Source: Ceratopteris richardii
Taxonomy: Eukaryota; Streptophyta; Polypodiopsida; Polypodiales; Pteridaceae
Length of the DNA: 64,000 nt
Assembly: GCA_020310875.1 (NCBI GenBank)
Contig: CM035407.1
Span: forward strand, 72,428,221 to 72,492,220
Reading direction: 5' to 3'
A model generated the notes under the pieces. It made no database searches. It worked only from the letters and a program-made list of their open reading frames with translations, and was not told the origin of the DNA. Position 1 is the first letter of the stretch. The number at the start of each line of letters is the position of its first letter. Position numbers and translations under genes: made by a program. Positions 12,358 through 22,694 of the stretch are shown here, one piece after another.

Positions 12358-12896
12358 ATCCCCCTTCAAATTTTGCAAAATATTCATCACATCCCGAAAT
12401 GACAATCCACCAGGTTCTAGATGTGATACTCCTGGTGCAAAAGCTGGATCAAGGCAGTCACAATCGATAGATGTATAGACACCCTTGGCACCCACTCCAA
12501 GCTCCAGATTCTCCAAGAATCCCCTATCTTTATATAAATTTCTCATCTCAAATAACTCGACTCCAAACTTCTCTATTTGTTGTCTTCCTTCTTATTTATG
12601 GATCTAACTCCAACCTGTAGCAGGTGACGTGCATGTCCACCTTCCATTATCCGTGCAAAGGATGATGCATGAGAATAAATGTTCCCTTCAAAAGCATGGT
12701 ATATATCAGGATGTGCATCAAAATGCAAGATGTCCACAGGTCCTCCTAACTGTTCTGTGACAGCCCTCACAACAGGATATGTGATAGAGTGGTCACCACC
12801 AAGAATCAAAGGCGTAAAGGAGACTCATTCATCACAAGCTTTACAGAATCACTGATTGTTTTCATCAACAGTTCATCCCCAAACTCATACATGACA
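12358..12896 (-). pseudogene. Captured arginase fragment (copy in 3' LTR)
   Basis: The minus strand encodes about 175 residues of a plant-type arginase (Mn-dependent hydrolysis of arginine to ornithine and urea, mitochondrial in plants). Visible landmarks in order are the GGDHSITYPVVRA metal motif, DILHFDAHPDIYHAFEGN, SHASSFARIMEGGHARHLLQ, and the SIDCDCLDPAFAPGVSH metal motif, ending at FRDVMNILQNLKG. The start and the final part of the enzyme are missing. Two single-base frameshifts (near 12810 and 12585) break the frame and are shared with the second copy at 39347-39885, so they predate the element's insertion. No intron interrupts the stretch, although plant arginase genes are multi-exon, which suggests capture from spliced RNA (inference). 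Confidence 0.88.
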
Positions 12897-13341
12897 TTAT
12901 TGATGTAAGGGTCCCAATGCAAACTTGAGAGGTTGCAGAATCAGTGGCCGCATTGTCACCATTTTGCCATTTGGAAGCTTTATTCATTTCTCCACGTCCG
13001 GAGTCATTGAGAAGAGAGGCGTTCATTTGATGGAAAGGGGTGCCTTGCATGAATCCTACCTTTTGACATTGACACACTACGCCATGTACACAATGCATTG
13101 ACATGGGCAAACAAGAACAAGTAGCCATACCATTCACATGTGGCAATGTTTGTTCCTTCAAAATTCCTGAACAGTCAACATGAGTATTGTTTTCTTCGTC
13201 TAATGGAGGTGCTTCACATGCAGCATGGCACAATAACGTGAATCGGAATTGGTTATCGCCAAAAGCCCCTCTTGTGTCACCAAGGGGTTCCCAGGCCTCA
13301 TGTTCTGCTTCAAAACATCCAATTTTAATGCGACATGGCAT
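12897..13341 (-). pseudogene. Unrecognised open frame upstream of the arginase fragment (3' LTR copy)
   Basis: An open frame of about 145 residues starts at MPCRIKIGCFEAEHEAWEPL and runs to the arginase junction. It is unusually rich in Cys, His and Met. I do not recognise it. It is preserved without change in the second LTR (39886-40330), which only reflects the young age of the element. It may be another captured host fragment or the U3 of the LTR. Confidence 0.4.
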
Positions 13342-13433
13342 GCCGAAAGCTCCTACAAACTGAAATCAAACATATTTTCCTGCCAAATAGAACCACATTA
13401 GTGCATCAAAACCAACCATTATCTGAGCTAACA

Positions 13434-13449
13434 TACTTCCCTCTTCTTA
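13434..13449 (-). other. Polypurine tract of the outer element
   Basis: On the minus strand the sequence TAAGAAGAGGGAAGTA directly precedes the TGTTAGCTC start of the 3' LTR. Confidence 0.75.
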
Positions 13450-15237
13450 ACTGCGAAGTCGTCCTCGACGAGCCAAATTGTTCCTGCGCTCAAATCATCC
13501 AACATGTGCTCATCACTCAATCAAATACAAATCTTTACCTTGCATGCCTATTCTCTTCTTCCTCAATGTAGCACCTGAAATCATACTCATACAATCATTT
13601 GTCAGTACCAAAATCCAATCATTTCACTCACCATCTTTGTCCATCTTCTCGCATCTTCATCGACATGTACACCTGTCTGCAAACTTCATTAAAACATTAG
13701 AACCTTTCTTCATCAAATCACAATATGTACAACCAAAATGAAAAGACAATTATATCCTTCATACACATCACACATATATACTCAGCACACACATCATGAT
13801 CCACGTCACACATGCATTCTCGTCACGAACAACACACATGCAAGCAAAAAACCCATCCACATTCCCTCTCGTCACTCTTCTCCATTCACATGCAATGTGA
13901 ACACAAGTAAAAACCGCATTCAATTCTTCTTCTTGGTATCCTTTTGGGCCTCAGTATCGCTTTCCTGCTACTTTTTCATACACACAACATACATTCATGC
14001 GAGATCCGCATCCGTTATTCCTTTCCGCTACTCTTTTGGTTTATACGTTCTCTTGCTTAATTTCTTTTCCACTTCCACTTAGACCCTCTTGCCCATTTTC
14101 CATTCCCCTTTGACCTAGGGTTTTCACTACCCGCTTTTCATTCCATCGACTCTTTGTTTTTTTTTTTTCTTTCATCAACTAAATTCCATGCTAGGTCACC
14201 ACCACACCACTCCTAAATTGATGGACACACGACAAAGACCACTCAAGCCTAACACGAGCTCACTCTAACAAGATCACTCATCGTCGACGCGATTCCGAAC
14301 TTCACAAGTCATTGCACCACCTAAGAGCCAAACTGAACACTTCCGGAAGGTTTGCAGACAAACAATGCAACTAGCACGATTGGATCCCTCAAGTCCAAGC
14401 TTTCCATAGACACATCGCAACCAAAACCCTAGACGAGCTTAAGCTTCAATTTGACATGTTTCATCGGGAGTCCACACATAACCCAAATCCCCACAACACA
14501 CAAACACATATATTCCCATCCGAGCATCATGCTCTCTCACCTCTCTTATGTCCCCCCTCGAGCGAGGAATTCTTCTCATTCATTTTTTCCACATTTTTTT
14601 TTCTCTCTTTTTTCATCATTTTTTTCATATATTTACTCACACTTGCCGGCCTACGCCGAAGCTGGATGCGACTCGTGGACTCGACCACCCGATCGAGTTT
14701 GTTCCACCCATCTACCAACCCAACGCAGCGCACGACACACAGACAGCTAGCCCTATGTGAAACCGACGTCGGTTCGTGGCTTTGACCACCCGGCCAAAGT
14801 GGGTCCACCCACCTATCGGCCCACATAGGCACGTAGCCACACTCACATGACACACATACACAAACATATATTTTTTCATTTTCTTTTCATTCCCGCATCT
14901 CGAGAATTAGGAGACAAAAGAAAGGATCTTTTCCCAACCATCCCCATCACGACACACACATATATCCCCTCGTGGACATCCCAATGAGACATATCTCCTC
15001 TCTGCTGCTACTCAAGCCAAAATCCAGCCACTGATGCCATGGTCAACTTTTCCTCTCGAAACCCGCACACACTAATTACTTTGCCGACCTGAAACCTCAA
15101 AAAGTGTCACTTCAGTCCTAAGTGTACAGCCAACTCGATCCATCCGTCCTCACATCTCTGACTCGCAATCTGCAAAGCAAACCCTAATCAAACTCAAGCC
15201 TTCCTCACCGGCATCCATCATATCATCTTTTTCTTTT
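13450..15237 (-). other. Non-coding interior of the outer element
   Basis: No recognisable coding domain. The + strand is C/T-rich with CACA and TTTTT runs; the overlapping open frames at 14451-14853 lie in all phases on both strands and are taken as chance. RT, RNase H and integrase motifs were looked for and not seen. Confidence 0.6.
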
Positions 15238-16701
15238 TCATCTCCATCCTCTGCCTCGCAGAGATTCCACATGATTCGACAGCTTGCTGATATTGTCCTC
15301 TAGCCAAGCGATACGGTCTGGAAGGCCACCATTCATTGCTACACCTCTTAATGTCTCAAGCTTCACTGCTAAATCCCTTATCCCTTCTTCTTTTCGCTCA
15401 TCACTGCCTTGGAGTCGAAAAATCTCATCATCCACTTGATGGAACCGAACCCACATTTTCTTCTTCTCCTCTTCTAAATGGCTCATCTTTCTTTCTATTT
15501 CCAAAGGAACCTCCTCGCTCCTCCTGACTTGGCCAGACAACTTTTCAACCTCTTCTCGAATCGACCTCTCCTCCCAGATTCTACTCATATTTTCTACTTC
15601 CAGATCATCCACTTTTTTCGACAACTCCTTCGCCTTTTCTAACTCCACGCCTATCGCCTCTAACTTGTCCAACATCACTTTTAGCTCTTCCTCTATTCTA
15701 CCTACTTTCGGATCTTCTGCTTGTTCTCGGGTCTCATCGTCTTTCTGATTCATCCACCTACCGAGCTTGCTACTCAGTCTTGCATTCTCTTTCTCTACCC
15801 GTCTCACTTTCTCATCACTCTCCGCTTGGGCACTTTTCATTCTTTCTAACTCCAGGTGGAACTCGTCACATGCCTTACCCGCTTGGTCACTGTATTGACG
15901 GATTATGCTTTGTACCTTCTCAATTTCATGCTCCATTCGTTCGACTCTCCTCATCAGGTCATCCCTATCTCTTGAGAGCTCTTCTTCAATCGCAACTCCA
16001 AAGCAGTCGGCTACCATCAAACCGGATCTCAAGTCCCAAACCACGTTTTCACTCTCGAGCTTCACAAGATCTTGCCTCCAGCTTTTGTTTACTCTTTTCC
16101 ACTCCTTGTTTTCATTTTTCAACACTCGTACTTGCTTTTCCCAAGTTCCTAGGACCTCGGCCATTTTCACTTGATTTTCCTCTAATTTCGCTATTTTGAT
16201 CCTCTCGTTATCTCGCTCCACCTGCAACCAATTGACTTGACATTCCAAACTCTTCACAAGTTCTACCAAGTCTCGATCATGAGATCTAGTGTCCTTGCTT
16301 TCACTTGCTCTCACAGTCTCCATCGACGAAGTAATTCCACCCTTGTCAACTTCCACATACAAAGAGGATAAACACCTATCGGATTGATTCGTTGCGACCT
16401 TTATGTCAGTCACCTCTTTTGAGCCACACACGTGCTCGCATAGTCTCTTTTTCCCGCAGTCCTCACATGTGGGGACAAAATCCAACGGTGTGCATACACG
16501 AGGGCAATATTTGGCTATATGCCCAATCTGCTCGCAACACCAGCATCTCACATAATTTGATATCGGGCCAAATCGCCACCCTCGGTTCACATGATATCTC
16601 ATGGTCGGACGAGAATCTATCCATCTCCTATTTCGTTCAGAATTCATTTGCCTCATGTTGGCATTCTCCTCAAAACCACAGGCTTGCCTTTGTTGGGCCA
16701 T
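15238..16701 (-). CDS. Gag-like protein with CCHC zinc knuckle and long coiled coil (outer element)
   Basis: An uninterrupted frame runs on the minus strand from the LTR/PBS region to 15238. It is open from 16923, but that would begin inside the LTR; I place the likely start at the methionine of the MAQQRQACG segment (about 16701), giving about 487 residues. A retroviral zinc knuckle of CX2CX4HX4C spacing (CWCCEQIGHIAKYC) lies near 16504-16545, followed by a second Cys/His cluster (CEDCGKKRLCEHVC). From about 16250 to 15240 the protein is highly charged with heptad patterns typical of a coiled coil. The position directly after the PBS is that of gag. No capsid domain is recognised, so it may be an atypical nucleocapsid protein or a captured host coiled-coil gene. 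The intact frame suggests recent activity. Confidence 0.65.
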   Translation of the reverse strand: MAQQRQACGFEENANMRQMNSERNRRWIDSRPTMRYHVNRGWRFGPISNYVRCWCCEQIGHIAKYCPRVCTPLDFVPTCEDCGKKRLCEHVCGSKEVTDIKVATNQSDRCLSSLYVEVDKGGITSSMETVRASESKDTRSHDRDLVELVKSLECQVNWLQVERDNERIKIAKLEENQVKMAEVLGTWEKQVRVLKNENKEWKRVNKSWRQDLVKLESENVVWDLRSGLMVADCFGVAIEEELSRDRDDLMRRVERMEHEIEKVQSIIRQYSDQAGKACDEFHLELERMKSAQAESDEKVRRVEKENARLSSKLGRWMNQKDDETREQAEDPKVGRIEEELKVMLDKLEAIGVELEKAKELSKKVDDLEVENMSRIWEERSIREEVEKLSGQVRRSEEVPLEIERKMSHLEEEKKKMWVRFHQVDDEIFRLQGSDERKEEGIRDLAVKLETLRGVAMNGGLPDRIAWLEDNISKLSNHVESLRGRGWR

Positions 16702-16805
16702 TTCTCTAATGAAGATCAGAGCAAATTTGGGATCGACTTGGCTGTGCCACACGATTGGGGCACCAAGCGAACTCGTAGCACTCTCGATGAGATGTGCTAA
16801 GCCAA

Positions 16806-16823
16806 TTCCCGGCAGACGCACCA
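16806..16823 (-). other. Primer-binding site of the outer element
   Basis: On the minus strand TGGTGCGTCTGCCGGGAA follows the LTR end after two bases. A PBS starts TGG because tRNAs end in CCA. I have not identified the tRNA. A search against plant tRNA 3' ends would settle it. Confidence 0.7.
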
Positions 16824-16825
16824 AA

Positions 16826-17306
16826 TGATATGCTCTAAAGCCCACGGAAAAAATGATTGTGAAAGCCTTTATTTTGCTCAAACTCCTCGGAATCGGTCTA
16901 CTTGGATTACCTAGAGCCCACAATTATCTCGAAATGGATTCTTCTTATGGCTATGCACTAGCTCATAAGTTCCCGTTCCTACCCGGGTACGCCTATTCTC
17001 CTAATCCTCTCCTTGTTCCTTTTTCCCACACGCACGCATATACTCACTCCTAAAGATGCAGCCCCGCATACGTACACTTATACACACAATTTCTCCCTAA
17101 TTCCCCTTCACTCACACACGCACTTCCTTTTTCTCTCCCTCCTCCTCCCGCTTAGACCCTTTTTGCAATTTCACTACCTCTCTTCCTTACACATACACGC
17201 ACTCGTTTATGCACTGTTACTTCTTCCTCTCACACATCATGGAGAAATCCAAGCCTTCGCCCAATCATATTACATGTCTTGAGAGCTGAAGCTTCTTTTT
17301 AGTTCA
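16826..17306 (-). repeat. 5' LTR of the outer element, part 1 (before nested Gypsy B)
   Basis: It matches 11590-12066 with a single visible difference (CGCATA for CGCGTA). It breaks at 17306 exactly where the GTTCA target duplication of Gypsy B begins, and resumes at 37111. Confidence 0.9.
17302..17306. repeat. Target-site duplication GTTCA, left copy (Gypsy B)
   Basis: GTTCA precedes the TGTTGACGG start of Gypsy B and is repeated at 37111-37115. The unoccupied site is preserved in the other outer LTR as TTTTAGTTCACCATGC near 12066, which proves the insertion point. Confidence 0.95.
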
Positions 17307-17402
17307 TGTTGACGGAGAGTCAAGTAAAAAGAAGAAAAGAAGAAGACAACGAAAGAAGCAGCTTCACTAAAAGGAAATATCTGAAGATATATCTCTGCAA
17401 GA

Positions 17403-17454
17403 AGCCCCGCAGGGGCGCAACACCCATCTCTGCACAGAGCCCCGCAGGGGCGCA
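17403..17454 (+). promoter_or_regulatory. Paired U3 motif AGCCCCGCAGGGGCGCA in Gypsy B LTR
   Basis: The 17-base motif occurs at 17403-17419 and 17438-17454, and contains the near-palindrome CCCCGCAGGGG. It recurs in every LTR piece of the element. Paired GC-rich boxes in an AT-rich U3 upstream of a TATA box could be transcription factor sites; this is inference. Confidence 0.4.
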
Positions 17455-18041
17455 CACACCAAGGAAAAGCACACAGCTGGAAGGAGGAATCAGGGCCAAC
17501 AAGTATCACATATGTGGGTGCTTCAACCTCTTGAGTTACAGAGGATTCAGATCAAGGCTTACGAGCTACATCCGCATATGTGCACTAATGGCGTGCGTGG
17601 CAAACCGAATCAATCGGCTTGGAGTAATGCAACCAGGTCCAATGCGTGCAACCAGGACAAATCAGAGCGCCTCTAAAACGTAATGCAAGATCAAGAATCA
17701 GACAATACTGACCATTGGGTGCGGTCGGACAACAAACTGATGACAAGAAGCAAAGCCTGTCAAGGGACGACAGAGACGAAGAGGGGGAGAGTGTTGCAGA
17801 GCTAAAGAGCGCACAAAGCAGAGAAAAAGACGGGCCCCAAAATTTTTCCGATTTGGACATCATATTTTTGTATCATAATCATTCTTGTAATATATTTTCC
17901 GTTGTAAAGGCACTAGAGGAGTCCTCTAGATGCATCCCCACAGAAGATTAGAAGCTTATCCATGTAAAATAGTAGGAAATTAGTCTTTTAGTGAATAAAG
18001 TGCCGGTCACTTGTGTGAAAGGACCATTTTTAGGGCACTAG

Positions 18042-18049
18042 TATATAAG
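18042..18049 (+). promoter_or_regulatory. TATA box of Gypsy B 5' LTR
   Basis: TATATAAG, conserved at 36466-36473 in the 3' LTR, placed about 740 bases into the LTR as expected for a U3/R border. Confidence 0.65.
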
Positions 18050-18690
18050 TCAAATGTGACTCTTTGTAAAGAACTTTTTGCCATTGTGAGAAGAGAGAGC
18101 ACAGAAATTCGAATTTGTGTCTTCTTCCCTCCTTATCTTCTTCTTCGTGAGCTTGTATGCATGTGTATTGCTTGGAAAGAGTGCTTGTGAGCGTTGTCTA
18201 TCCATGAAAGTGTTTCTTTGCTGTAGGAAAGGTGTGTGCGAGGTGTAGGAAGTGCTGAAGTGTAGGAAAGTATTCCTACGACTCATTATTTCGCTCATAA
18301 TTTGAAGTTGGAGCATCGGAATCGAGTGAAACACTACCATTGGATGCGTCTTCTCGAGAGCTTCGAAACGCATATGCTATTCGCTATATTTGGAGTTCGG
18401 AGCTGGGAGAAAAGTCCAAAATACTGACGGCTGCTGCACCAAGTATCGTTTCGCCTTGACCAACAGTTGGAGCTTGTTTGGATAAGTCTTTGCCTCATTA
18501 CATTCTTTGAGTAGTTCATTTGCATTGATCATTACATGATTGCATGTCCTCATACACTCGGATAGGTTTGTATACTCTTTGGATTGATATTTAAAAGCGT
18601 GTATCCCCACTATATGCACTTGTGAGGGGATCGAGGTATAGTCTCTTTCTCCGCAAGTCCCTAAGTTGATACTTAGGACAACACACTTTT

Positions 18691-18708
18691 TGGCGCCGTT
18701 GCCGGGGA
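18691..18708 (+). other. Primer-binding site of Gypsy B (tRNA-Asp type)
   Basis: TGGCGCCGTTGCCGGGGA begins five bases after the 5' LTR. This is the sequence known as the tRNA-Asp PBS of Athila-like plant elements. Confidence 0.85.
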
Positions 18709-18737
18709 GTGACGAATCAAACCGAGGCATTCGTGTG

Positions 18738-18746
18738 ATGGTAAGT
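18738..18746 (+). promoter_or_regulatory. Candidate 5' splice site in the Gypsy B leader
   Basis: ATG|GTAAGT at 18738-18746 is a perfect plant donor consensus placed 30 bases after the PBS, like a retroviral major splice donor. A second candidate, TTG|GTAAGT, lies at 18793-18801. Either could be joined to the acceptor-like site at 32008-32026 to make an ORF3 mRNA. The signal is seen; use is inferred. Confidence 0.45.
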
Positions 18747-19339
18747 AGCTTTTTGCATTGAAGTAAGTGGAGGAGTGGAAATCTTCTCTTCTTTGGTAAG
18801 TCATTTTCAGCCGCACTTGCTACTTCTCATTCTTGGAGTGTGTGTAGTGAGTTGTTAGTTTAGGGAAGTGAGTAGAAGGAGTAGAGTAGGAGTGAGTAGA
18901 GAGTGGACCAAGTCATTAGGGTAGAGTTTAGTTTTATTCAGAAAAGTTCCTTTTTGTAAGCAAGAAAATTCCAACTATAAAAGCCAAAAAAAATTCATTT
19001 TGCAAGTCACTTGTTTGAGCAAGTATCGTGAGAGTGAGCGTCGAGTATCGTGAGCTGCAGAATATCGTGGTAGAGCTTGTGGAGTGTCTTTGAGCTAGAA
19101 AAGGTGCTAGAAGAGTGTGGAAGAGCTTCAAAGGTGAGCCATTCCATTGCTAGATCCTTCTGATCATTCAAAAAATTCATCATCTGTGTAAAACGATCTG
19201 CGCCAGGTATCGTTAGAACTTTCAGGGGGCAAAAAGTTGTGTTGTGATTGATACAGTGAGTGAGGATAGGAGAGAGGAGCTAGGTGATCAAGGGGGCAAA
19301 ATCAAAACTTCAAAAACTTTTGCTAAAATTTGTCTAAGG

Positions 19340-20105
19340 GTCAAGTATCGTTTTACTCCCGCGGTCGAGTATCGCGATACTTCACAAGTATCGTTTTGCT
19401 CCTGTGGTTGAGTATCGCGATATTTCCCATCGATCGTGTATCGTTTCATACCGATCGCGATACTTGCTCAGAGATCGTTTACCAGCGATCGTCTATTGAG
19501 TATCGCGTATCGTGTATCGTTTCGTGCCGGTCGCGATACTTGAGAAGTATCGTTTGGTCAAAGATCGCGATACCTGACAAGTATCGTGTATCGTTTTGCC
19601 TGCGATCGTTTGTGAGAGATCAAGTATCGTTGAGCTGAGGTATCGTGTATCGCTTCTCAGAGATCGCGATACTTGCTACCGATCGTGTATCGTTTGCCTT
19701 AAGTATCGTTTGGTTCAAATATCGTGTATCGTCGGATCTTCAGAGATCGCGATATTTACCAGATATCGTGCATCGTCGATCGTTTCAGTTCAGAGATCGT
19801 GTATCGTGGGATTCGAAGTATCGTCTATCGTTTCCAGCCAAGTATCGTTTGGCCCAGAGATCGTCTAGAGCAAAGATCGCAATACTTCCCACATATCGGG
19901 TATCGTCTATTTCCAAGTATCGTTTCCCTTTGAGTATCGTGTATCGCCTGAGACCAGATATCGTGTATCGTTTGCCTTCAAGTATCGGTATCGTTTAGCC
20001 GGTATCGCGATATTTATCAGAGATCGTGTATCGTCTGAACATAGATCAGGTATCGTCTAAATTTGGAGATCGTGTATCGTGAGTTTGGGAGACAAGTATC
20101 GTGTT
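19340..20105 (+). repeat. TATCG / TATCGCGATA repeat tract in the Gypsy B leader
   Basis: About 770 bases contain dozens of TATCG or GATCG pentamers in irregular spacing, such as AGTATCGTGTATCGTTT, and repeatedly the palindrome TATCGCGATA or close forms (near 19369, 19413, 19453, 19530, 19562, 19660, 19743, 20003). The tract is strongly CpG-rich compared with its AT-rich surroundings and does not occur elsewhere in the window. Confidence 0.9.
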
Positions 20106-20224
20106 CTGGCAAAATTCCTTTTAACTCATTTCTTTCCAACCCAAGTCTTCTAGACATTTTTGACCTATAGAGAAGAGTGCCAAAGGCCCAAGGGTATCAA
20201 AGTCTGATCAGAGCTCTTAAGTGG

Positions 20225-22276
20225 ATGAACCTGAGATCCGGAAGAACCCTAGGAAGCCGAAGAAGTGTAATTTCTTCTGTAGGGAGTGTAGCCGAGCCAA
20301 GTAGCCGTTCACATTATTCTGAGACCTCCAGTGACTCAGAAGGAGAAATTCCCATGGCTTCAGAGGATATGCAAAACACTGTACCCATGATTGGCATGAT
20401 GTCAATCATCGAGGGAGAATACAGAACCTCCTTGGAGTATGTGAACACCAACCACAATGAGATCCCTATTTATTTGGATGGTCTAAACAGATCAGTGGCC
20501 AGACTGAAGAAGGCTTCAGAGACTTACATAGTGCCTAGTCCAGCAGTCAAATACATAGGAGGTTTTTACATGGACAAACAAGATATTCAATACGTGGTCA
20601 CAGAACACCCGGAAAACATTAATGAGCATGGTGAAGAAAATAATGCTTCAAGCTTAAATGGAGGTGGAAACGAAGAGCAAGTAACTACTCCTAGAGGGAG
20701 ATCTACGGTTACTAAAATTTGGAGAGGAGACCTGATTCCACAGGATGACACTCTAATAGATGTGTATCTGATCAATGGGATGGAGCATCTGCTCAGAGCC
20801 CGTTCCTCTATATGGGAAGCTGCTCCTAATCCAGTTACCATCTATGAATTACAAGACCCTGAGTTTCCCCCCATCATCACATATTTGGATAAAAATCAGA
20901 GAAAATATTGGCCATTAACAGAATTGGAGAGAGCTGAGTTGAAATATCAGAATATCCCAGTGTTTCCCCCTAGGGATCAAGCCACTACTTCACGGAACCC
21001 ACTTGGAACATCCCAGAATGATTCATATCAACAGTCGGGACAAACACAACAAACACAACAAACACAACAAACCCAGATCCCAGTCAGACCACATGTGCAA
21101 TTTGCAATGCCTGCAATTAACCCTAACTACCGGCCTCAACCAGCTATTGACCCAAGACATGGAGTTCATGCTCCAGTCAGACCACAGGTAGTAAGAGGAC
21201 CAAGCATACCAATAGGAAGACCCATTTTCCCAGTAATGCCTAGACAACCCGAAGCAGGAAGACGATTAAGGCCGATCCAAGTTGCCAAGTGCATGAGAAA
21301 TCACTATGATGGCTCTAGTGAACCTTACAACCACATAGCAGAATTTAAACAAGTAGTTAGAGCCGAGCAGGTAGATGACTTTCTGATTCAGTATGAGTCT
21401 TTTGGCCTTACCTTGTCAGACACAGCTTTGGCTTGGTTTCAGCCATTAGACCCTAATACCTTTCAGAACATGGAGCAGGTATATCAACAAATGATTGAAG
21501 AATTTACCAAATCAGGAATTAAAAACAATTCTTCGTCATTAATCCACAGCTTCAAGCAAGTCCCTACAGAATCAGTGAGATTGGCAGCCAGAAGGTTCAA
21601 GCAATATGTGGATAGATGCCCAGTAGAGGAGAGGCCTACCCAAAACAAAATGGTGTCATTGTTTTTAGAAGGATTATTGAACGGATCCTTGAGGTCATTA
21701 GTGTACGTAAAAAGGGTGCAGACCCTGCAGGAATCCATGAAGGAATGTATAGATTTAGAAGATAACCTTGCAGAGGATCTGAAAATACCACAAGGAAGCT
21801 CTAAAAGTGAAGATTCGACTAGTAATACATCCATACCCAAAAACAATGTAGAGGAAATAGCCGACTTGTTAGCAAAAAAGCTGAATGTTCAAGGACAGAG
21901 GAATTATCCCACTAATCCTATGAGACTGCCTATGCTTAGAAGGTGTATGCAGTGCGGAGGTGATCACCCTTCTCACTCGTGTACTAGGGGAGTAGTCCCA
22001 CCACCTACCTATGCTCCTCATAGACCCTCTGTCCCCGGACCTCTACAATATTGCAGTATAGAGCAGAGATATACAAACCATAGCACTGAGAATTGCCCTT
22101 ACAATAGGCAAACCAGACCCACCCAGCCTTATGTGAGACCATATGGATACCCGCAGAATCAGCAGGGAGGTGAAGCTTTTAGGTATCCTTCTTATCAGCC
22201 GCAGGCACCAGTACCACGACCATACGCATATCAGGGTTACTCGCAACCTCAGCCAGTACTAGGACAACAACCGCCC
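20225..22276 (+). CDS. gag: Gypsy B gag, 5' portion (interrupted by LTR-derived insert)
   Basis: I start at the ATG of MNLRSGRTLGSRR because the LRSGR start is typical of plant Gypsy gag; the frame is open a little further upstream only from a GTG. The first 330 residues are polar, with a Gln/Thr repeat near 21040-21075. The retrotransposon gag core (about 21280-21780) follows, with the FLIQYESFGLTLSDTALAWF stretch. A zinc knuckle of CX2CX3HX4C form (CMQCGGDHPSHSC) lies near 21950. At 22271-22276 the gag frame runs into an inverted LTR fragment and stops at 22414 after about 46 foreign residues. The same gag sequence restarts at 23708. Confidence 0.85.
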
Positions 22277-22692
22277 GCACCCAATGGTCAGTATTGTCTG
22301 ATTCTTGATCTTGCATTACGTTTTAGAGGTGCTCTGATTTGTCCTGGTTGCATGCATTGGACCTGGTTGCATTACTCCAAGCCGATTGATTCGGTTTGCC
22401 ACGCACGCCATTAGTGCACATATGCGGATGTAGCTCGTAAGCCTTGATCTGAATCCTCTGTAACTCAAGAGGTTGAAGCACCCACATATGTGATACTTGT
22501 TGGCCCTGATTCCTCCTTCCAGCTGCGTGCTTTTCCTTGGTGTGTGCGCCCCTGCGGGGCTCTGTGCAGAGATGGGTGTTGCGCCCCTGCGGGGATTCTT
22601 GCAGAGATATATCTTCAGATATTTCCTTTTAGTGAAGCTGCTTCTTTCGTTGTCTTCTTCTTTTCTTCTTTTTACTTGACTCTCCCTCAACA
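22271..22692 (-). repeat. Inverted Gypsy B LTR fragment (LTR positions about 1-420)
   Basis: On the minus strand it starts TGTTGAGGGAGAGTCAAG at 22692 and follows the LTR for about 420 bases to a junction with gag at CCGCCC, six bases present in both sequences. With the next fragment it forms a large LTR palindrome with partial overlap. Confidence 0.9.
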
Positions 22693-22694
22693 CT

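Larger units (their letters stand above)
11590..13433 (-). repeat. 3' LTR of the outer element (1.84 kb, internally deleted)
   Basis: It matches the other LTR almost base for base but lacks about 1.95 kb that the 5' LTR has between 37336 and 39281. At the junction near 12290 the retained sequence reads GATTATC-AC-TACCAACCC, where the long copy has GATTATCTACTGG on one side and AATACCAACCC on the other, so a short TAC homology and two filler bases mark a deletion. It contains the arginase fragment and an unknown ORF, both in the sense orientation of the element. Confidence 0.85.
17307..18685 (+). repeat. 5' LTR of Gypsy B (1379 bp)
   Basis: It starts TGTTGACGG and ends GACAACACA. It aligns end to end with the 3' LTR (1380 bp) with about 19 differences, roughly 1.4 percent. 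A TATA box, TATATAAG, lies at 18042-18049, so transcription probably starts about 30 bases later. The U3 holds two copies of a G/C palindrome (see 17403). Confidence 0.95.
18709..20224 (+). other. Long 5' leader of Gypsy B
   Basis: About 1.5 kb between PBS and gag with no coding domain. The first part (18709-19330) is unique sequence, the second is the TATCG repeat tract described separately. The leader may hold dimerisation and packaging signals. Confidence 0.6.

Noticed and set aside
12358..12896. Functional host arginase gene
   Set aside because: It is truncated at both ends, has two frameshifts, and lies inside an LTR in two copies.
14451..14853. Several overlapping frames of 70-109 codons
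   Set aside because: They overlap in all phases on both strands in a C/T-rich stretch without domain or codon-use support.
22277..22414. C-terminal 46 codons of the first gag frame
   Set aside because: They are translated from the inverted LTR fragment, not gag.
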